Source of the DNA: a bacterium
GTDB taxonomy: Bacteria > JAHJDO01
NCBI GenBank assembly: GCA_018812485.1
Contig: JAHJDO010000127.1
Location: forward strand, 1-59,131
Reading direction: 5' to 3'
DNA length: 59,131 bases
Shown here: one piece after another, positions 8,361 to 16,605 of the stretch
How positions within the stretch are numbered: position 1 is the first letter of the stretch
Layout: every line of letters begins with the position of its first letter
Translations under genes and position numbers: made by a program
Notes under the pieces: model-generated
Databases searched by the model: none
Told to the model about the DNA's origin: nothing
The model's input: the letters and a program-made list of their open reading frames with translations, nothing else

Positions 8361-9619
8361 TCTTTAGCTCCTTTAGTTTTGCTGATTTCCTGCCTGAATA
8401 CATCCAGAGCAGCGGGAAATGGAGAAAGCACTCTTTCTAATACTCCGTGCAGGAAAGAAATACACACGCCGTAATTTGTTATAGAGACACCTTCCCGTTT
8501 AGCCCTCTGAACTCTAAACAGCATTTCTCTGCGGTTGATCATACATCCTCCGCAATGAATGATAAGCTTATAATCCTTCAAGTTTTCCGGATAATCGTGC
8601 CCTGAATATACATCTATATTTAAATTTATTCCTAAATATTCTCTTAGCCAGCGCGGGATCTTTACTCTTCCAATATCATCCTGCACCGGATGATGGCTGC
8701 ATGCTTCCTCGATAAGAACTTTGTCTCCGTTAACTAGTTTGTCTATCTCGCATACACCCTTTACCGCTTCAATTAAGTCTCCTTTATATCTGGCAAAAAG
8801 GATTGAAAAAGTTGTACATTTAACGTCTTTCGGAGTATCCGCTACCATCTTTAATACAACCTGAGAATCGCATACTGAAATGTCAGGTGGCTTCTTTAGA
8901 TTATTCAATACATGAGGGTACTCTCTCTCTTTAACGATTAATGCCGCAGCGTCATTATCTAAAGCATCTCTTATTGTCTGAACTTGTGGAAGAATAATCC
9001 TTCCTTTAGGAGCTTCCAGATCAATAGGAACAATCAATACTGCCAGACCTCCTGAATGAATAAGATCCCCTATAATTGGAGGAGGATTTAGGAAATCAGC
9101 AGGGCAGATTTTAATAAGATATTTTTTTAATTTATTTACATATATGTCTCTATTACCAAAATCTGTACTGGAGCAAAGGATAATTCTCTCTGTTTTATCC
9201 TTTAGCCTTTCTATAAACTCCAGCGAAGCTGATTTAAGGTCAATCTTATTTACAACAATAATAAAAGGGGTGTTTCTTTTTTCTGCTTCCTGCAAAATAA
9301 TATCTTCGTATTTTTCCCATATATTTGCTTCAATAAGCAGTAAAATAATATCTGCCCTGTCAAAGATATTTTTTGTTTTTTTTATTCTCAACTCTGAAAT
9401 GGATGAGACGTCATCTATCCCTGCTGTATCCAGAAACACAACCGGACCAAGCGGCAAAAGCTCCATAACTTTTTCAACCACATCGGTAGTTGTGCCCGGA
9501 ATAGGAGAGGTTATTGCCACATCTTGATTAGCAACAAGATTCAAAAAACTGGATTTGCCAACATTGGTTCTTCCGAATAATCCTATATGAAGCCGTAATG
9601 ATTTAGGTGCTTTTTTCAT
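8345..9619 (-). CDS. hydF: [FeFe]-hydrogenase maturation GTPase/scaffold HydF
   Basis: 424 residues. N-terminal Era/TrmE-type GTPase domain with P-loop GRTNVGKS at residues 16-23, FLDTAG and NKID; a middle dimerisation domain; and a C-terminal [4Fe-4S] domain with EACSHHP and HCGGC, the conserved cysteine/histidine ligands of HydF. It receives the diiron precursor from HydE and HydG and delivers it to the hydrogenase catalytic subunit. It overlaps hydG and the upstream regulator gene by a few bases, giving one tightly coupled transcript. Confidence 0.95.
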   Translation of the reverse strand: MKKAPKSLRLHIGLFGRTNVGKSSFLNLVANQDVAITSPIPGTTTDVVEKVMELLPLGPVVFLDTAGIDDVSSISELRIKKTKNIFDRADIILLLIEANIWEKYEDIILQEAEKRNTPFIIVVNKIDLKSASLEFIERLKDKTERIILCSSTDFGNRDIYVNKLKKYLIKICPADFLNPPPIIGDLIHSGGLAVLIVPIDLEAPKGRIILPQVQTIRDALDNDAAALIVKEREYPHVLNNLKKPPDISVCDSQVVLKMVADTPKDVKCTTFSILFARYKGDLIEAVKGVCEIDKLVNGDKVLIEEACSHHPVQDDIGRVKIPRWLREYLGINLNIDVYSGHDYPENLKDYKLIIHCGGCMINRREMLFRVQRAKREGVSITNYGVCISFLHGVLERVLSPFPAALDVFRQEISKTKGAKECVQK

Positions 9620-9873
9620 ACGTTTCTCTTTTTTCCAAGTGCTGATTTTACTGATACACCCTCAATAGCGCCCAGTTTCCCTGTTAAAGAGCCAAGCTCA
9701 TCTGTAGTAGCATCTACTACAAGTGTGATAACACAGCAATTCTTTTCTTTATAAGGAATACCAACGCGAGCTGCAATAATATCTCCGTATTCTGAAAGCA
9801 AACTGTTAATTCTTGAAGAAGCCTTTTTTCTATCCTCAATTATGATTCCAACGAATCCCAGTCTTTTATTCAT
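9616..9873 (-). CDS. TM1266-family iron-only hydrogenase system regulator (ACT-like)
   Basis: 85 residues, first gene of the maturation operon, overlapping hydF by 4 bases. The motifs RLGFVGIII, LSEYGDIIAARVGIPY and ITLVVDATTDELGSLTGKLG match the small ACT/NikR-C-like family annotated as putative iron-only hydrogenase system regulator and often found beside hydE/F/G. The biochemical role is not settled: no DNA-binding domain is visible, so it may sense a small ligand or assist maturation. Confidence 0.8.
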   Translation of the reverse strand: MNKRLGFVGIIIEDRKKASSRINSLLSEYGDIIAARVGIPYKEKNCCVITLVVDATTDELGSLTGKLGAIEGVSVKSALGKKRNV

Positions 9874-9889
9874 TGTATATATTCTCCCT

Positions 9890-10011
9890 TAAATAAAAAT
9901 TCCCGATCTCCATCCTGCAAAGAGACCGGAAAAACCTCAGCCCCTTGGTTTCAGGAAGAAAACCCCCTCCCCGCAGGAAACAAATTACAATTACATTTAA
10001 AATAGTATCAT
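9890..10011 (-). promoter_or_regulatory. Unusual leader region upstream of the hydrogenase maturation operon
   Basis: Read on the minus strand, the 5' region of the maturation operon contains a G-rich block (about 9945-9976) inside otherwise AT-rich DNA. TCCTGC near 9975 can pair with GCAGGA near 9915, and GGTTT/AAACC form a smaller internal hairpin, so a folded leader is possible. I compared it mentally with TPP, SAM, FMN, cobalamin, molybdenum-cofactor and c-di-GMP riboswitches and found no convincing match. No clear promoter could be fixed. Confidence 0.3.
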
Positions 10012-10170
10012 TTATTGCTCCAAGAAGCTACGAAATTCTGTCGTCCTCTCCATCGCAACCGCCTGCTTTATCTGGCGGTTATCTGTAGATTTGGTGAGAG
10101 TCGGGGAATCCGGGTGGTCGAGGTTTCTTTTTAGCTTAAAAAAATAATTATTGTTTTCCTTAGGAGGCAT
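10012..10170 (-). CDS. Possible small ORF downstream of the MNT gene (52 aa)
   Basis: An ATG at 10170 opens 52 codons ending at 10012, just after the nucleotidyltransferase stop. The protein would be polar and basic with no motif I know. The ribosome site is poor because GAGG directly touches the ATG. The region is richer in G+C than its neighbours and carries an inverted repeat AACCGCC/GGCGGTT at about 10057-10080, so it may be a repeat element or RNA structure rather than a gene. Confidence 0.2.
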   Translation of the reverse strand: MPPKENNNYFFKLKRNLDHPDSPTLTKSTDNRQIKQAVAMERTTEFRSFLEQ

Positions 10171-10181
10171 CCTCAAACCAT

Positions 10182-10760
10182 TTATTTCCACACCTTCAAC
10201 TGTTCAAACTGCACTTTGAATTTCTTGAAGAATTTTTCAATCTTCCCCATTTGCTCATAAGGAATCATTACACAACCCGCAGAAAGCTTCTGCCCGGCTA
10301 TTTCCTGCAGTAAACCTTTATACTTGTATCCTTTTCTTATCTGTTCGTAAAGCTGTCTGTTAAATCGCACCTTATCTTTTTGGAGTAAGTTGCTTATCTG
10401 AAAAGAATAAATCAGGTAAGGTTTCTGCTTCAGCAGTATAGCAGATGGTATGTCGGATGGCTCTCTCAGATAGAGAATCTTTCCTTCCTGAAAGATGTTC
10501 TGGAGCAAGCCTGTATCTGTCTTTTGCAATTCAACTATGGTTCTTATTGTCGGCTGGATATTTCTGCCTATTTCTGATTCAAGCTCTATAACTTTATCCT
10601 GCACTTCCCTCAGGCTCTTATCTTCGGTTGTAAGTATAAATAAATCAATGTCTGACCTTGAAGTAAATTCTCCTCTGGCAAGACTCCCATAAAGGATGAC
10701 AGCTTTTACATCTTCAATTTTTGAAAGCTCTTTTGATATCTTTTTAAGTATTCTTTTCAT
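10182..10760 (-). CDS. MNT-type nucleotidyltransferase domain protein
   Basis: 192 residues. The N-terminal half has the minimal nucleotidyltransferase core: YGSLARGEFTSRSDIDLFIL, i.e. GSx10DxD with two catalytic aspartates. The C-terminal half (about 90 residues) is helical and lysine-rich. It overlaps the HEPN-like gene by 17 bases, the usual arrangement of MNT/HEPN toxin-antitoxin pairs, in which MNT proteins AMPylate and so neutralise HEPN RNases. The longer C-terminal part is not explained. It could also be an antibiotic-type nucleotidyltransferase, but the neighbour argues for toxin-antitoxin. Confidence 0.75.
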   Translation of the reverse strand: MKRILKKISKELSKIEDVKAVILYGSLARGEFTSRSDIDLFILTTEDKSLREVQDKVIELESEIGRNIQPTIRTIVELQKTDTGLLQNIFQEGKILYLREPSDIPSAILLKQKPYLIYSFQISNLLQKDKVRFNRQLYEQIRKGYKYKGLLQEIAGQKLSAGCVMIPYEQMGKIEKFFKKFKVQFEQLKVWK

Positions 10761-11112
10761 AGATTTCTACTTCAAACCTTTTTTCAAAAAACTCAATTAT
10801 TATTTTAAGATTATCTACCACTGTCTTGGCTCTGTTGCCATTAATTCCGTCATAACCCAAATCACCATAGGCAAACCATATCTTACGCATTGCCTTGTTT
10901 ACTTCAGCAGGGAAATTCTTATTTGAGTATTCATGCCTGCTCTTATGGTCACCAAAATGCTCTCCATTTCTAGCAGCATCAGTTTCTACTAACTGCTCAA
11001 CAACCTTTGTGCCTAAATCTCCTACTACTGTGTTTTGTTTGTTGTTATAAGCATCAATTGCTGCTCTAAGTTTTTCTTTTGCCAATCCTAAATGTTTCTG
11101 AAAATCACCCAT
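10744..11112 (-). CDS. HEPN-like partner of the MNT protein (putative toxin)
   Basis: 122 residues, mostly helical, first gene of a two-gene unit. The arrangement (small helical protein followed by an overlapping GSx10DxD nucleotidyltransferase) is the main reason for the HEPN call. The catalytic Rx4-6H motif is not clean: the best candidate lies in RNGEHFGDHKSRH (R-x3-H and R-x7-H spacings). It could therefore be a divergent or inactive HEPN, or a substrate-binding subunit. A promoter with two direct repeats lies upstream, suggesting autoregulation. Confidence 0.5.
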   Translation of the reverse strand: MGDFQKHLGLAKEKLRAAIDAYNNKQNTVVGDLGTKVVEQLVETDAARNGEHFGDHKSRHEYSNKNFPAEVNKAMRKIWFAYGDLGYDGINGNRAKTVVDNLKIIIEFFEKRFEVEIYEKNT

Positions 11113-11125
11113 TTTTCATCCTTTC

Positions 11126-11180
11126 TTTTCGTTATTGTAACGAATTACACCTATTTTGTCAAGTTTTTCGTTATTGTAAC
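11126..11180 (-). promoter_or_regulatory. Promoter with two 16-bp direct repeats upstream of the HEPN/MNT pair
   Basis: The 16-base word GTTACAATAACGAAAA (minus strand) occurs exactly twice, at 11165-11180 and 11126-11141, 39 bases apart. Between them is TTGACA (11157-11162), placed 17 bases from TACAAT (11134-11139), which lies inside the second repeat. A protein binding the repeats would cover the -10, as in autoregulated toxin-antitoxin operons. The first copy also carries a TACAAT, so tandem promoters are an alternative. Confidence 0.65.
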
Positions 11181-11202
11181 ACGGTATTCTATGTGTAAAA
11201 AG

Positions 11203-11229
11203 AAAAAAGGGCGAACACGATGTTCGCCC
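11203..11229 (-). terminator. Rho-independent terminator after desulfoferrodoxin
   Basis: A perfect 9-bp stem GGGCGAACA/TGTTCGCCC (11221-11229 with 11209-11217, 3-base loop) is followed on the minus strand by TTTTTTCTTTTT. It lies 52 bases after the desulfoferrodoxin stop and closes the redox/stress block. Confidence 0.85.
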
Positions 11230-11280
11230 ATACAATACAAAAATCGGAGAATGCAAAGAATGTAAGGATAATATTTTTAT

Positions 11281-11664
11281 TTAACTTACCCACACTCCAT
11301 GGATATTACAAAATATTCTTGCCTTTAATCCTTCAGCATGTAAATGACAGAATTCAGCAACCGGTTTATCATTGTACTTCAATCTTTTTCCAGCAACAAC
11401 ATCATCACCTTTTATAAGCTGGATAAGCTCTATGTAATGTTTTTCTTCCATTGGATGAGGAATATAGCCAACTCTTACACGAATGCCTTTTTCAAATGAC
11501 TCTACTATAGGAACATGTTTTTCTTTGCCTTCCTGCTCAGCGGTTTTTTCTTCAAGAAGATTCATCGGCTGTCCACAGCATACAAGCTCTCCAGCGTGCG
11601 CTTCTAGAACAGATACAACATTCCCACAAATTTCGCATTTGTAGATTGCGTTTTGTTTTGCCAT
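11281..11664 (-). CDS. dfx: Desulfoferrodoxin (superoxide reductase, two-iron type)
   Basis: 127 residues. Superoxide reductase reduces superoxide to hydrogen peroxide without making oxygen, a typical defence of anaerobes. The N-terminal desulforedoxin-like centre has C10, C13, C29 and C30 (CEICG and VCCGQPM); the catalytic domain shows EKHVP, VGYIPHPMEEKHYIE and CNIHGVW with the His and Cys ligands of the active iron. A good GGAGGG ribosome site precedes the ATG. It follows rubrerythrin, which can dispose of the peroxide formed. Confidence 0.95.
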   Translation of the reverse strand: MAKQNAIYKCEICGNVVSVLEAHAGELVCCGQPMNLLEEKTAEQEGKEKHVPIVESFEKGIRVRVGYIPHPMEEKHYIELIQLIKGDDVVAGKRLKYNDKPVAEFCHLHAEGLKARIFCNIHGVWVS

Positions 11665-11687
11665 TTTTTTATCCCTCCTTTTTTTTA

Positions 11688-12227
11688 TTAATAATTCTTA
11701 TTCAACAGTTCAAAGTATGCCTTTGGATGTTTACATACAGGGCATTCCTCAGGCGCTCCGGTTCCTTCATGAATATATCCGCAGTTTCTGCATTTCCATT
11801 GTTCTTTGTTGTCTTTTTTGAAGACTTTCCCGTCCTCAATATTCTTTAGTAATTTTCTATAACGCCCTTCATGCTTTTTTTCTACTTTTCCAATACTATC
11901 AAACATCTCTGCTATTTCGTCAAATCCTTCTTCTCGCGCTTCTTTTGCCATCCCAGGATACATGCTTGTCCATTCAAAATTTTCTCCTGCTGCTGCTTCT
12001 TTTAAATTTTCAAGAGTATTGCCTATGCCATCCAGTTCTTTGAAGTGCAGCTTTGCATGTTCTTTTTCATTGTCAGCAGTTTCAAGAAATATCGCAGATA
12101 TTTGTTCATACCCTTCTTTTTTTGCCTTTGACGCAAAATAGGTATATTTGTTTCTTGCCTGTGATTCCCCTGTAAATGCCTCTAACAGATTTTTTTCAGT
12201 TTTTGTTCCTTTTATTGACTTACTCAT
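11688..12227 (-). CDS. rbr: Rubrerythrin
   Basis: 179 residues. The N-terminal four-helix diiron domain has [12 protein letters not shown] and NEKEHAKLH, and the middle repeats glutamate motifs; the C-terminal rubredoxin-like domain has [10 protein letters not shown] and [11 protein letters not shown]. It reduces hydrogen peroxide with electrons from rubredoxin or NADH systems. GAGGAG lies before the ATG. A TATAAT-containing AT-rich stretch 30-40 bases upstream may give it its own promoter within the block. It is followed 23 bases later by desulfoferrodoxin. Confidence 0.95.
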   Translation of the reverse strand: MSKSIKGTKTEKNLLEAFTGESQARNKYTYFASKAKKEGYEQISAIFLETADNEKEHAKLHFKELDGIGNTLENLKEAAAGENFEWTSMYPGMAKEAREEGFDEIAEMFDSIGKVEKKHEGRYRKLLKNIEDGKVFKKDNKEQWKCRNCGYIHEGTGAPEECPVCKHPKAYFELLNKNY

Positions 12228-12301
12228 AATTAATCTCCTCTTTTACTGCATATATTTTATCTATATTATAATTACTTAGCAACTGTTTTTTTTAATTTTC
12301 T

Positions 12302-12952
12302 CTATTTGAATATGTACCCTGTCTGTTTTGCCCAAAACAAAAGATCAAGCTCATCCATTGGGATATCTATTTTTTTAGAAAACCTTCGCATCTTACTTTC
12401 AATATCTATATATACTTTCCTGCTTATAGTCTTTGGAAGTTCTTTTATGACTTTATATTTTACAAGATTACGCAGTATATGCACATCAAGTATGGCAAAA
12501 TCACCGCCAAAACCGATATTTCTCAGGAAATGGCTGGCTTCCTTAAAGCCCAATCCTTTAACATTACGGACAAACCACTGACGAGTTCCAAAAATATTAT
12601 TTTTATCAATCTTGTTTTTTATTCTAATAATACCATTCATGGTAAAAAGTTTACGCGCTTCCATAATATAACAAGTCTTGTTATTGGGAAAACGAACAGC
12701 TTTTAAACCTCTTCTTATCTGAGGGGTATTGCCCTTGAAAAGAATTTCTTTTTTCTCAAGAGCAGAAATAGCTTCGCCGCAATAAATTGCCTTTGATTGT
12801 GGAGTACATAGACAAAAACAAAGCTCGCTGAATATTTGCTTATTAGGCTGCTTCCAGACTTCCTTGAACTCCTCTAATCGTTTTCTTATTTCGGACTTTT
12901 TCTCCTCATAATCTAAAACAAGATTTAGGACTTCAGGAGTCAATCCTTTCAT
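12302..12952 (-). CDS. ogg: N-glycosylase/DNA lyase, Ogg2 type (8-oxoguanine repair)
   Basis: 216 residues, typical of the Ogg2 family. It removes 8-oxoguanine and nicks the abasic site. The helix-hairpin-helix-GPD region is clear: NVKGLGFKEASHFLRNIG carries the catalytic lysine and FAILDVHILRNL the catalytic aspartate. The early part has LCFCLCTPQS. Its place in an oxygen-stress block, just after a flavin reductase and before rubrerythrin, fits repair of oxidised DNA. Confidence 0.88.
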   Translation of the reverse strand: MKGLTPEVLNLVLDYEEKKSEIRKRLEEFKEVWKQPNKQIFSELCFCLCTPQSKAIYCGEAISALEKKEILFKGNTPQIRRGLKAVRFPNNKTCYIMEARKLFTMNGIIRIKNKIDKNNIFGTRQWFVRNVKGLGFKEASHFLRNIGFGGDFAILDVHILRNLVKYKVIKELPKTISRKVYIDIESKMRRFSKKIDIPMDELDLLFWAKQTGYIFK

Positions 12953-12969
12953 AACTTCTCAAATTTTAA

Positions 12970-13479
12970 CTATTTTTCTTTAATATACGTAGGAGCGTTT
13001 TTTGGAGAGTTTCCTTTCTTCACCTGGTGATAATAGGCATAAGTCATTGGTTCTCCCTCTTTAAGTACCTCGGCTTCTGCGACTTTACCGATAAAAAGAG
13101 TATGCGTTCCCACGCTAGTATTGCCGGTCACTTCACACTCTAAATAACCCAGACAGTTTTGAATAACCACCGGTGCCCCTGTTACTCCCAGCTTATAATC
13201 TATCCCTTTAAATTTTTCTACTTCTTTGCCGGATTTAAAACCAAAATGTCCTATGAATTCCATTGGCACATCGCGTTCTAAAATTGACACAGTAAAAACC
13301 TTGCTTTCCTGAATGAACTGATGAGTTAAATTATCTTTGTTAATGCATACGCTAATCTGAGGAGGCTCTGCAGTTACCTGAAAAACAGTATTAGCGATTT
13401 GCCCGTTAAATGCGCCGTCTTTTTTAGAGCTCACTATATACATTCCGTAACTTAATTTGAATAATGTACTAACGTTCAT
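12970..13479 (-). CDS. Flavin reductase-like FMN-binding protein
   Basis: 169 residues with the split-barrel flavin reductase domain: KLSYGMYIVSS, NGQIANTVFQVTAEPPQISVCINK, NTSVGTHTLFIGKV. It resembles the N-terminal part of the high-molecular-weight rubredoxin (Hrb) of acetogens, but the rubredoxin domain is missing. It probably binds FMN and transfers electrons from NAD(P)H to FMN, a rubredoxin or a flavoprotein in oxygen/NO reduction. The start overlaps the stop of the Rrf2 gene by 4 bases, so the two are translationally coupled. Confidence 0.8.
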   Translation of the reverse strand: MNVSTLFKLSYGMYIVSSKKDGAFNGQIANTVFQVTAEPPQISVCINKDNLTHQFIQESKVFTVSILERDVPMEFIGHFGFKSGKEVEKFKGIDYKLGVTGAPVVIQNCLGYLECEVTGNTSVGTHTLFIGKVAEAEVLKEGEPMTYAYYHQVKKGNSPKNAPTYIKEK

Positions 13480-13883
13480 TTTTGCCCTTTCAACAAATCC
13501 GTTATTGTGATGGATTTTAGTTTTATTATTAGTTCTTCTTCTATTTTATACATTTTTTTCTTAAGAGGACAAGTTTTTATTTCAGGGCATGCTTTCCCTC
13601 TGAAAATGTGTTCCATTAACTGGAATGGTCCCTGGAATATTTCTATTACGTTAAAAATCGTAATTTCCTCCGGTTTCACTGCAAGAGAGAAACCGCCGCC
13701 AGCGCCTCTGAAAGATTTAAGCAGCGCCTTATTGCTTAACAACTGCAGTATCTTTCTCAAAAAAGGTCTTGGCATATTAAGTTTTTTGGTCAGATCGGTT
13801 ACAGTAACCGTATTTTCTTTTGCTGCCGCAATACAGCCGAGAGTCCTGATAGCATAATCCGTATCCCTTGTAATAAGTTTCAT
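13476..13883 (-). CDS. Rrf2 family transcriptional regulator
   Basis: 135 residues. N-terminal winged helix begins MKLITRDTDYAIRTL and has the conserved GAGGGFSLA wing. Cysteines in the effector region (KACPEIKTCPLKK, CX5C) suggest an Fe-S cluster as in IscR/NsrR, but I see only two of the usual three. It lies directly behind hcp and overlaps the flavin reductase, so it probably senses NO, oxygen or Fe-S status and controls this block. No operator could be fixed. Confidence 0.85.
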   Translation of the reverse strand: MKLITRDTDYAIRTLGCIAAAKENTVTVTDLTKKLNMPRPFLRKILQLLSNKALLKSFRGAGGGFSLAVKPEEITIFNVIEIFQGPFQLMEHIFRGKACPEIKTCPLKKKMYKIEEELIIKLKSITITDLLKGQK

Positions 13884-13884
13884 T

Positions 13885-15519
13885 CTACTTGCCAGACATC
13901 ATAGCTTCAATATCATCTTTGACCGCACCAATGGGCTTGATGTCAAATTTCTCAACCAGGACTTTTATAACATTTGAAGATAAAAATGCTGGCAACGTTG
14001 GCCCCAACCGGATTCCTTTTACACCAAGGGAAAGAAGTGCCAATAGAACAGCAACCGCCTTTTGTTCATACCATGCAATATCAAATGAAATCGGAAGTTT
14101 ATTGATATCATCAAGAGCAAAGACTTCTTGTAGCTTAAGCGCAATAACAACAAGTGAATAGCAGTCATTGCACTGTCCTGCATCAAGCACTCTTGGTACT
14201 CCTCCTATATCCCCGAGACCTAGTTTGTTGTAACGATATTTAGCGCAGCCAGCTGTTAGAATAACTGCATCTTTAGGTAAATTCTTAGCGACTTCTGTAA
14301 AATAAGCTCTTGTAGTATGCCTTCCGTCACATCCAGCCATAACAATAAAACGTTTTATAGCTCCGGATTTAATGGCTTCAACAATCTTATCCACTAAAGC
14401 TAACACTTGATTATGCGCAAATCCGCCGATAATCTCACCTGTTTCAATCTCTGTTGGAGACGAGCATTTTTTTGCTAATTCAATTATTTTAGAAAAGTCT
14501 TTTTCTCCCGTTCCTTCTCTGTTAGAAATATGTTTTACTTCGGGATAACCAGCCGTCCCGGTAGTAAAAATCCTGTCCTTATAAGAATCTTTAACAGGTA
14601 TGATACAGTTTGTTGTCATTAGAATCGGACCGTTGAAAGATTCAAATTCCTTGTTTTGCTGCCACCAGGCATTGCCGTAATTGCCGACAAAATGATCATA
14701 CTTCTTAAAAGCCGGATAGGAATGTGCCGGTAACATTTCGCTATGCGTATAAACATCAACCCCTGTTCCTTCAGTTTGCTTAAGAAGCTCCTCAACATCT
14801 TTAAGGTCGTGACCCGAAATAAGAATTCCTGGATTGTTGCGAACCCCGAGATTTACTTTTGTGATTTCCGGATTACCGTAAGCAGAAGTGTTTGCCTCAT
14901 CAAGAAGCTCCATTGTTGTAACCGCAGTCTCCCCAGCCTTTAATACCAAGGCAACTAGTTCATCAGATGAAAGGTCTTTAGTGGTTGCAGCAAGTGCTTT
15001 AACCACAAAATCATAAATTTCCTGTTTCTTTTTGCCTAATATTGCGGCATGTTCAGCATAGGCTGAAATCCCTTTAACTCCATAAATTAAGAGTTCTCTT
15101 AAGGAACGAATATCCTCATTCTCAGTTGAGGGCACACTGACTTCTTTTGCTTTTTTGCGTAATTCACCTTCATTGTTAGAAAACCAAGTAGTGGCATCAT
15201 GTAAGTTTTCGTTAGAGTCCACACCGCTTTTCCCCTTTATATCTTCTCGAACTCGCAGCCCTTCTTTGATCAACTTTATAAAACGCTCATCATCAAAATT
15301 AACATTGGTGATTGTTGCAAAGAGTGCTTGCGTAATAAATAATCCAACTTTTTTATCTGTTACGCCTTTCTCCTTTGCTTTTTCAGCATAAATCGCAATT
15401 CCTTTTAATACATAAATCAACAAATCTTGCAAACATGCGGTTTCTTCGTTTTTCCCACAGATGCCTCTTACTGTACATCCTGAGTTTTTTGCTGTTTCCT
15501 GACATTGATAACAGAACAT
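13885..15519 (-). CDS. hcp: Hybrid-cluster protein Hcp (hydroxylamine/NO reductase)
   Basis: 544 residues from the ATG at 15519, chosen because AAGGAG lies 8 bases upstream; GTG/ATG codons at 15528 and 15525 are too close to it. The N-terminus [15 protein letters not shown] followed by GICG carries the cluster cysteines; [22 protein letters not shown]-like ([10 protein letters not shown]) and [13 protein letters not shown] are typical C-terminal hybrid-cluster regions. Hcp reduces NO to N2O and acts in nitrosative stress. The following gene is an Rrf2 regulator, 1 base after the stop, a common pairing for NO-responsive hcp. Confidence 0.95.
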   Translation of the reverse strand: MFCYQCQETAKNSGCTVRGICGKNEETACLQDLLIYVLKGIAIYAEKAKEKGVTDKKVGLFITQALFATITNVNFDDERFIKLIKEGLRVREDIKGKSGVDSNENLHDATTWFSNNEGELRKKAKEVSVPSTENEDIRSLRELLIYGVKGISAYAEHAAILGKKKQEIYDFVVKALAATTKDLSSDELVALVLKAGETAVTTMELLDEANTSAYGNPEITKVNLGVRNNPGILISGHDLKDVEELLKQTEGTGVDVYTHSEMLPAHSYPAFKKYDHFVGNYGNAWWQQNKEFESFNGPILMTTNCIIPVKDSYKDRIFTTGTAGYPEVKHISNREGTGEKDFSKIIELAKKCSSPTEIETGEIIGGFAHNQVLALVDKIVEAIKSGAIKRFIVMAGCDGRHTTRAYFTEVAKNLPKDAVILTAGCAKYRYNKLGLGDIGGVPRVLDAGQCNDCYSLVVIALKLQEVFALDDINKLPISFDIAWYEQKAVAVLLALLSLGVKGIRLGPTLPAFLSSNVIKVLVEKFDIKPIGAVKDDIEAMMSGK

Positions 15520-15555
15520 TTCCATCACTCCTTTTTAGTTACATACTTTCTTTAT

Positions 15556-16605
15556 TTAAAAACACCTTTTCCCTGATTTCTTCTTACATTTATCACTTTC
15601 ACAGCGATAACAAATTTCGTTTTTCAAATATCCGCCTTTATAGAATTCGATAATATTATTCAAAGTTGTTTCTGCAATGTTAGTCAACGCCTCTCTGGTA
15701 AAAAACCCCTGATGTGAGGTGATAAGAACATTTGGGAAAGTCATAAGTCTTGCTAATACATCATCGCTGATAACAGTAGATGAATAGTCTTCAAAGAAAT
15801 ATTCACTCTCTTCTTCGTAAACATCAAGTCCTGCCGCTCCGATCTTTCCACTTTTAAGGCCGTTAATCAATGCCTGTGTTTTGATCAATTTACCCCTTCC
15901 TGTGTTTATTATCGTTATGCCGGGTTTCATCTGATCTATGCTTTCTTCGTTTATCATGTAATTTGTTTCAGGGGTTAACGGACAATGAAGCGATATAATA
16001 TCTGAAGACCTATACAGTTTGGAAAGTGTAACGTACTTAATTTCTGAAGCTTTTGCGTAAGCTTCATCAGGGAATGTATCGTATGCACATACATTCATGC
16101 CAAATCCCTTTAAAATTGAAATAAGGCATCTTCCTATCTTTCCTGTTCCGATTATGCCTGCTGTCTTACCGTGCATATCAAATCCCAATAAACCATTAAT
16201 AGCGAAGTTTCCATCACGGGTACGATAATAAGCCTTATGGGTTTTTCTATTTAAACCCATCATAAGTGCTGTTGCATGTTCAGCGACAGCGTACGGCGAG
16301 TATGAAGGTACTCGTACGACATGGATATTCTTGTATGCAGAATTTAAATCAACATTATTATATCCTGCGCACCGCATAGCAATAAGTTTTACCCCATTTT
16401 GTTTTAGAATACCGATTACCTTCTTATCGAGAATATCATTAACAAAAGCGCACACTACCTCATATCCCTGAGTCAGCCCAGCAGAATCATGGTTTAAATG
16501 GCCTTTGAAATACTTAATTGGGAAACCGTACTTATCATTTACCTTATCAAAAAATTCCTGGTCATACGGCTTTGTATCAAAAAAGGCTACTTTAATATTT
16601 TCCAT
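15556..16605 (-). CDS. D-lactate dehydrogenase / D-2-hydroxyacid dehydrogenase
   Basis: 349 residues, NAD-dependent. The Rossmann motif is GIIGTGKIGR, the catalytic Arg/Glu/His set is in NTGRGKLI, GAAGLDVYEEE and SHQGFFT, and RCAGYNNVD fits the D-lactate dehydrogenase subfamily. It would reduce pyruvate to D-lactate. An oddity is a C-terminal tail rich in cysteines (CYRCESDKCKKKSGKRC, spacing CX2CX4CX8C), which could bind a metal. It overlaps the permease gene upstream by about 19 bases and precedes hcp by 36 bases. Confidence 0.85.
   Translation of the reverse strand: MENIKVAFFDTKPYDQEFFDKVNDKYGFPIKYFKGHLNHDSAGLTQGYEVVCAFVNDILDKKVIGILKQNGVKLIAMRCAGYNNVDLNSAYKNIHVVRVPSYSPYAVAEHATALMMGLNRKTHKAYYRTRDGNFAINGLLGFDMHGKTAGIIGTGKIGRCLISILKGFGMNVCAYDTFPDEAYAKASEIKYVTLSKLYRSSDIISLHCPLTPETNYMINEESIDQMKPGITIINTGRGKLIKTQALINGLKSGKIGAAGLDVYEEESEYFFEDYSSTVISDDVLARLMTFPNVLITSHQGFFTREALTNIAETTLNNIIEFYKGGYLKNEICYRCESDKCKKKSGKRCF

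Noticed and set aside
9144-9527. A 127-codon hydrophobic-looking open frame opposite hydF
   Set aside because: It is a shadow of the conserved GTPase domain on the other strand.
9890-10011. TPP riboswitch suggested by GGGGCTGAGG
   Set aside because: The second conserved TPP half and the correct order of elements are missing.
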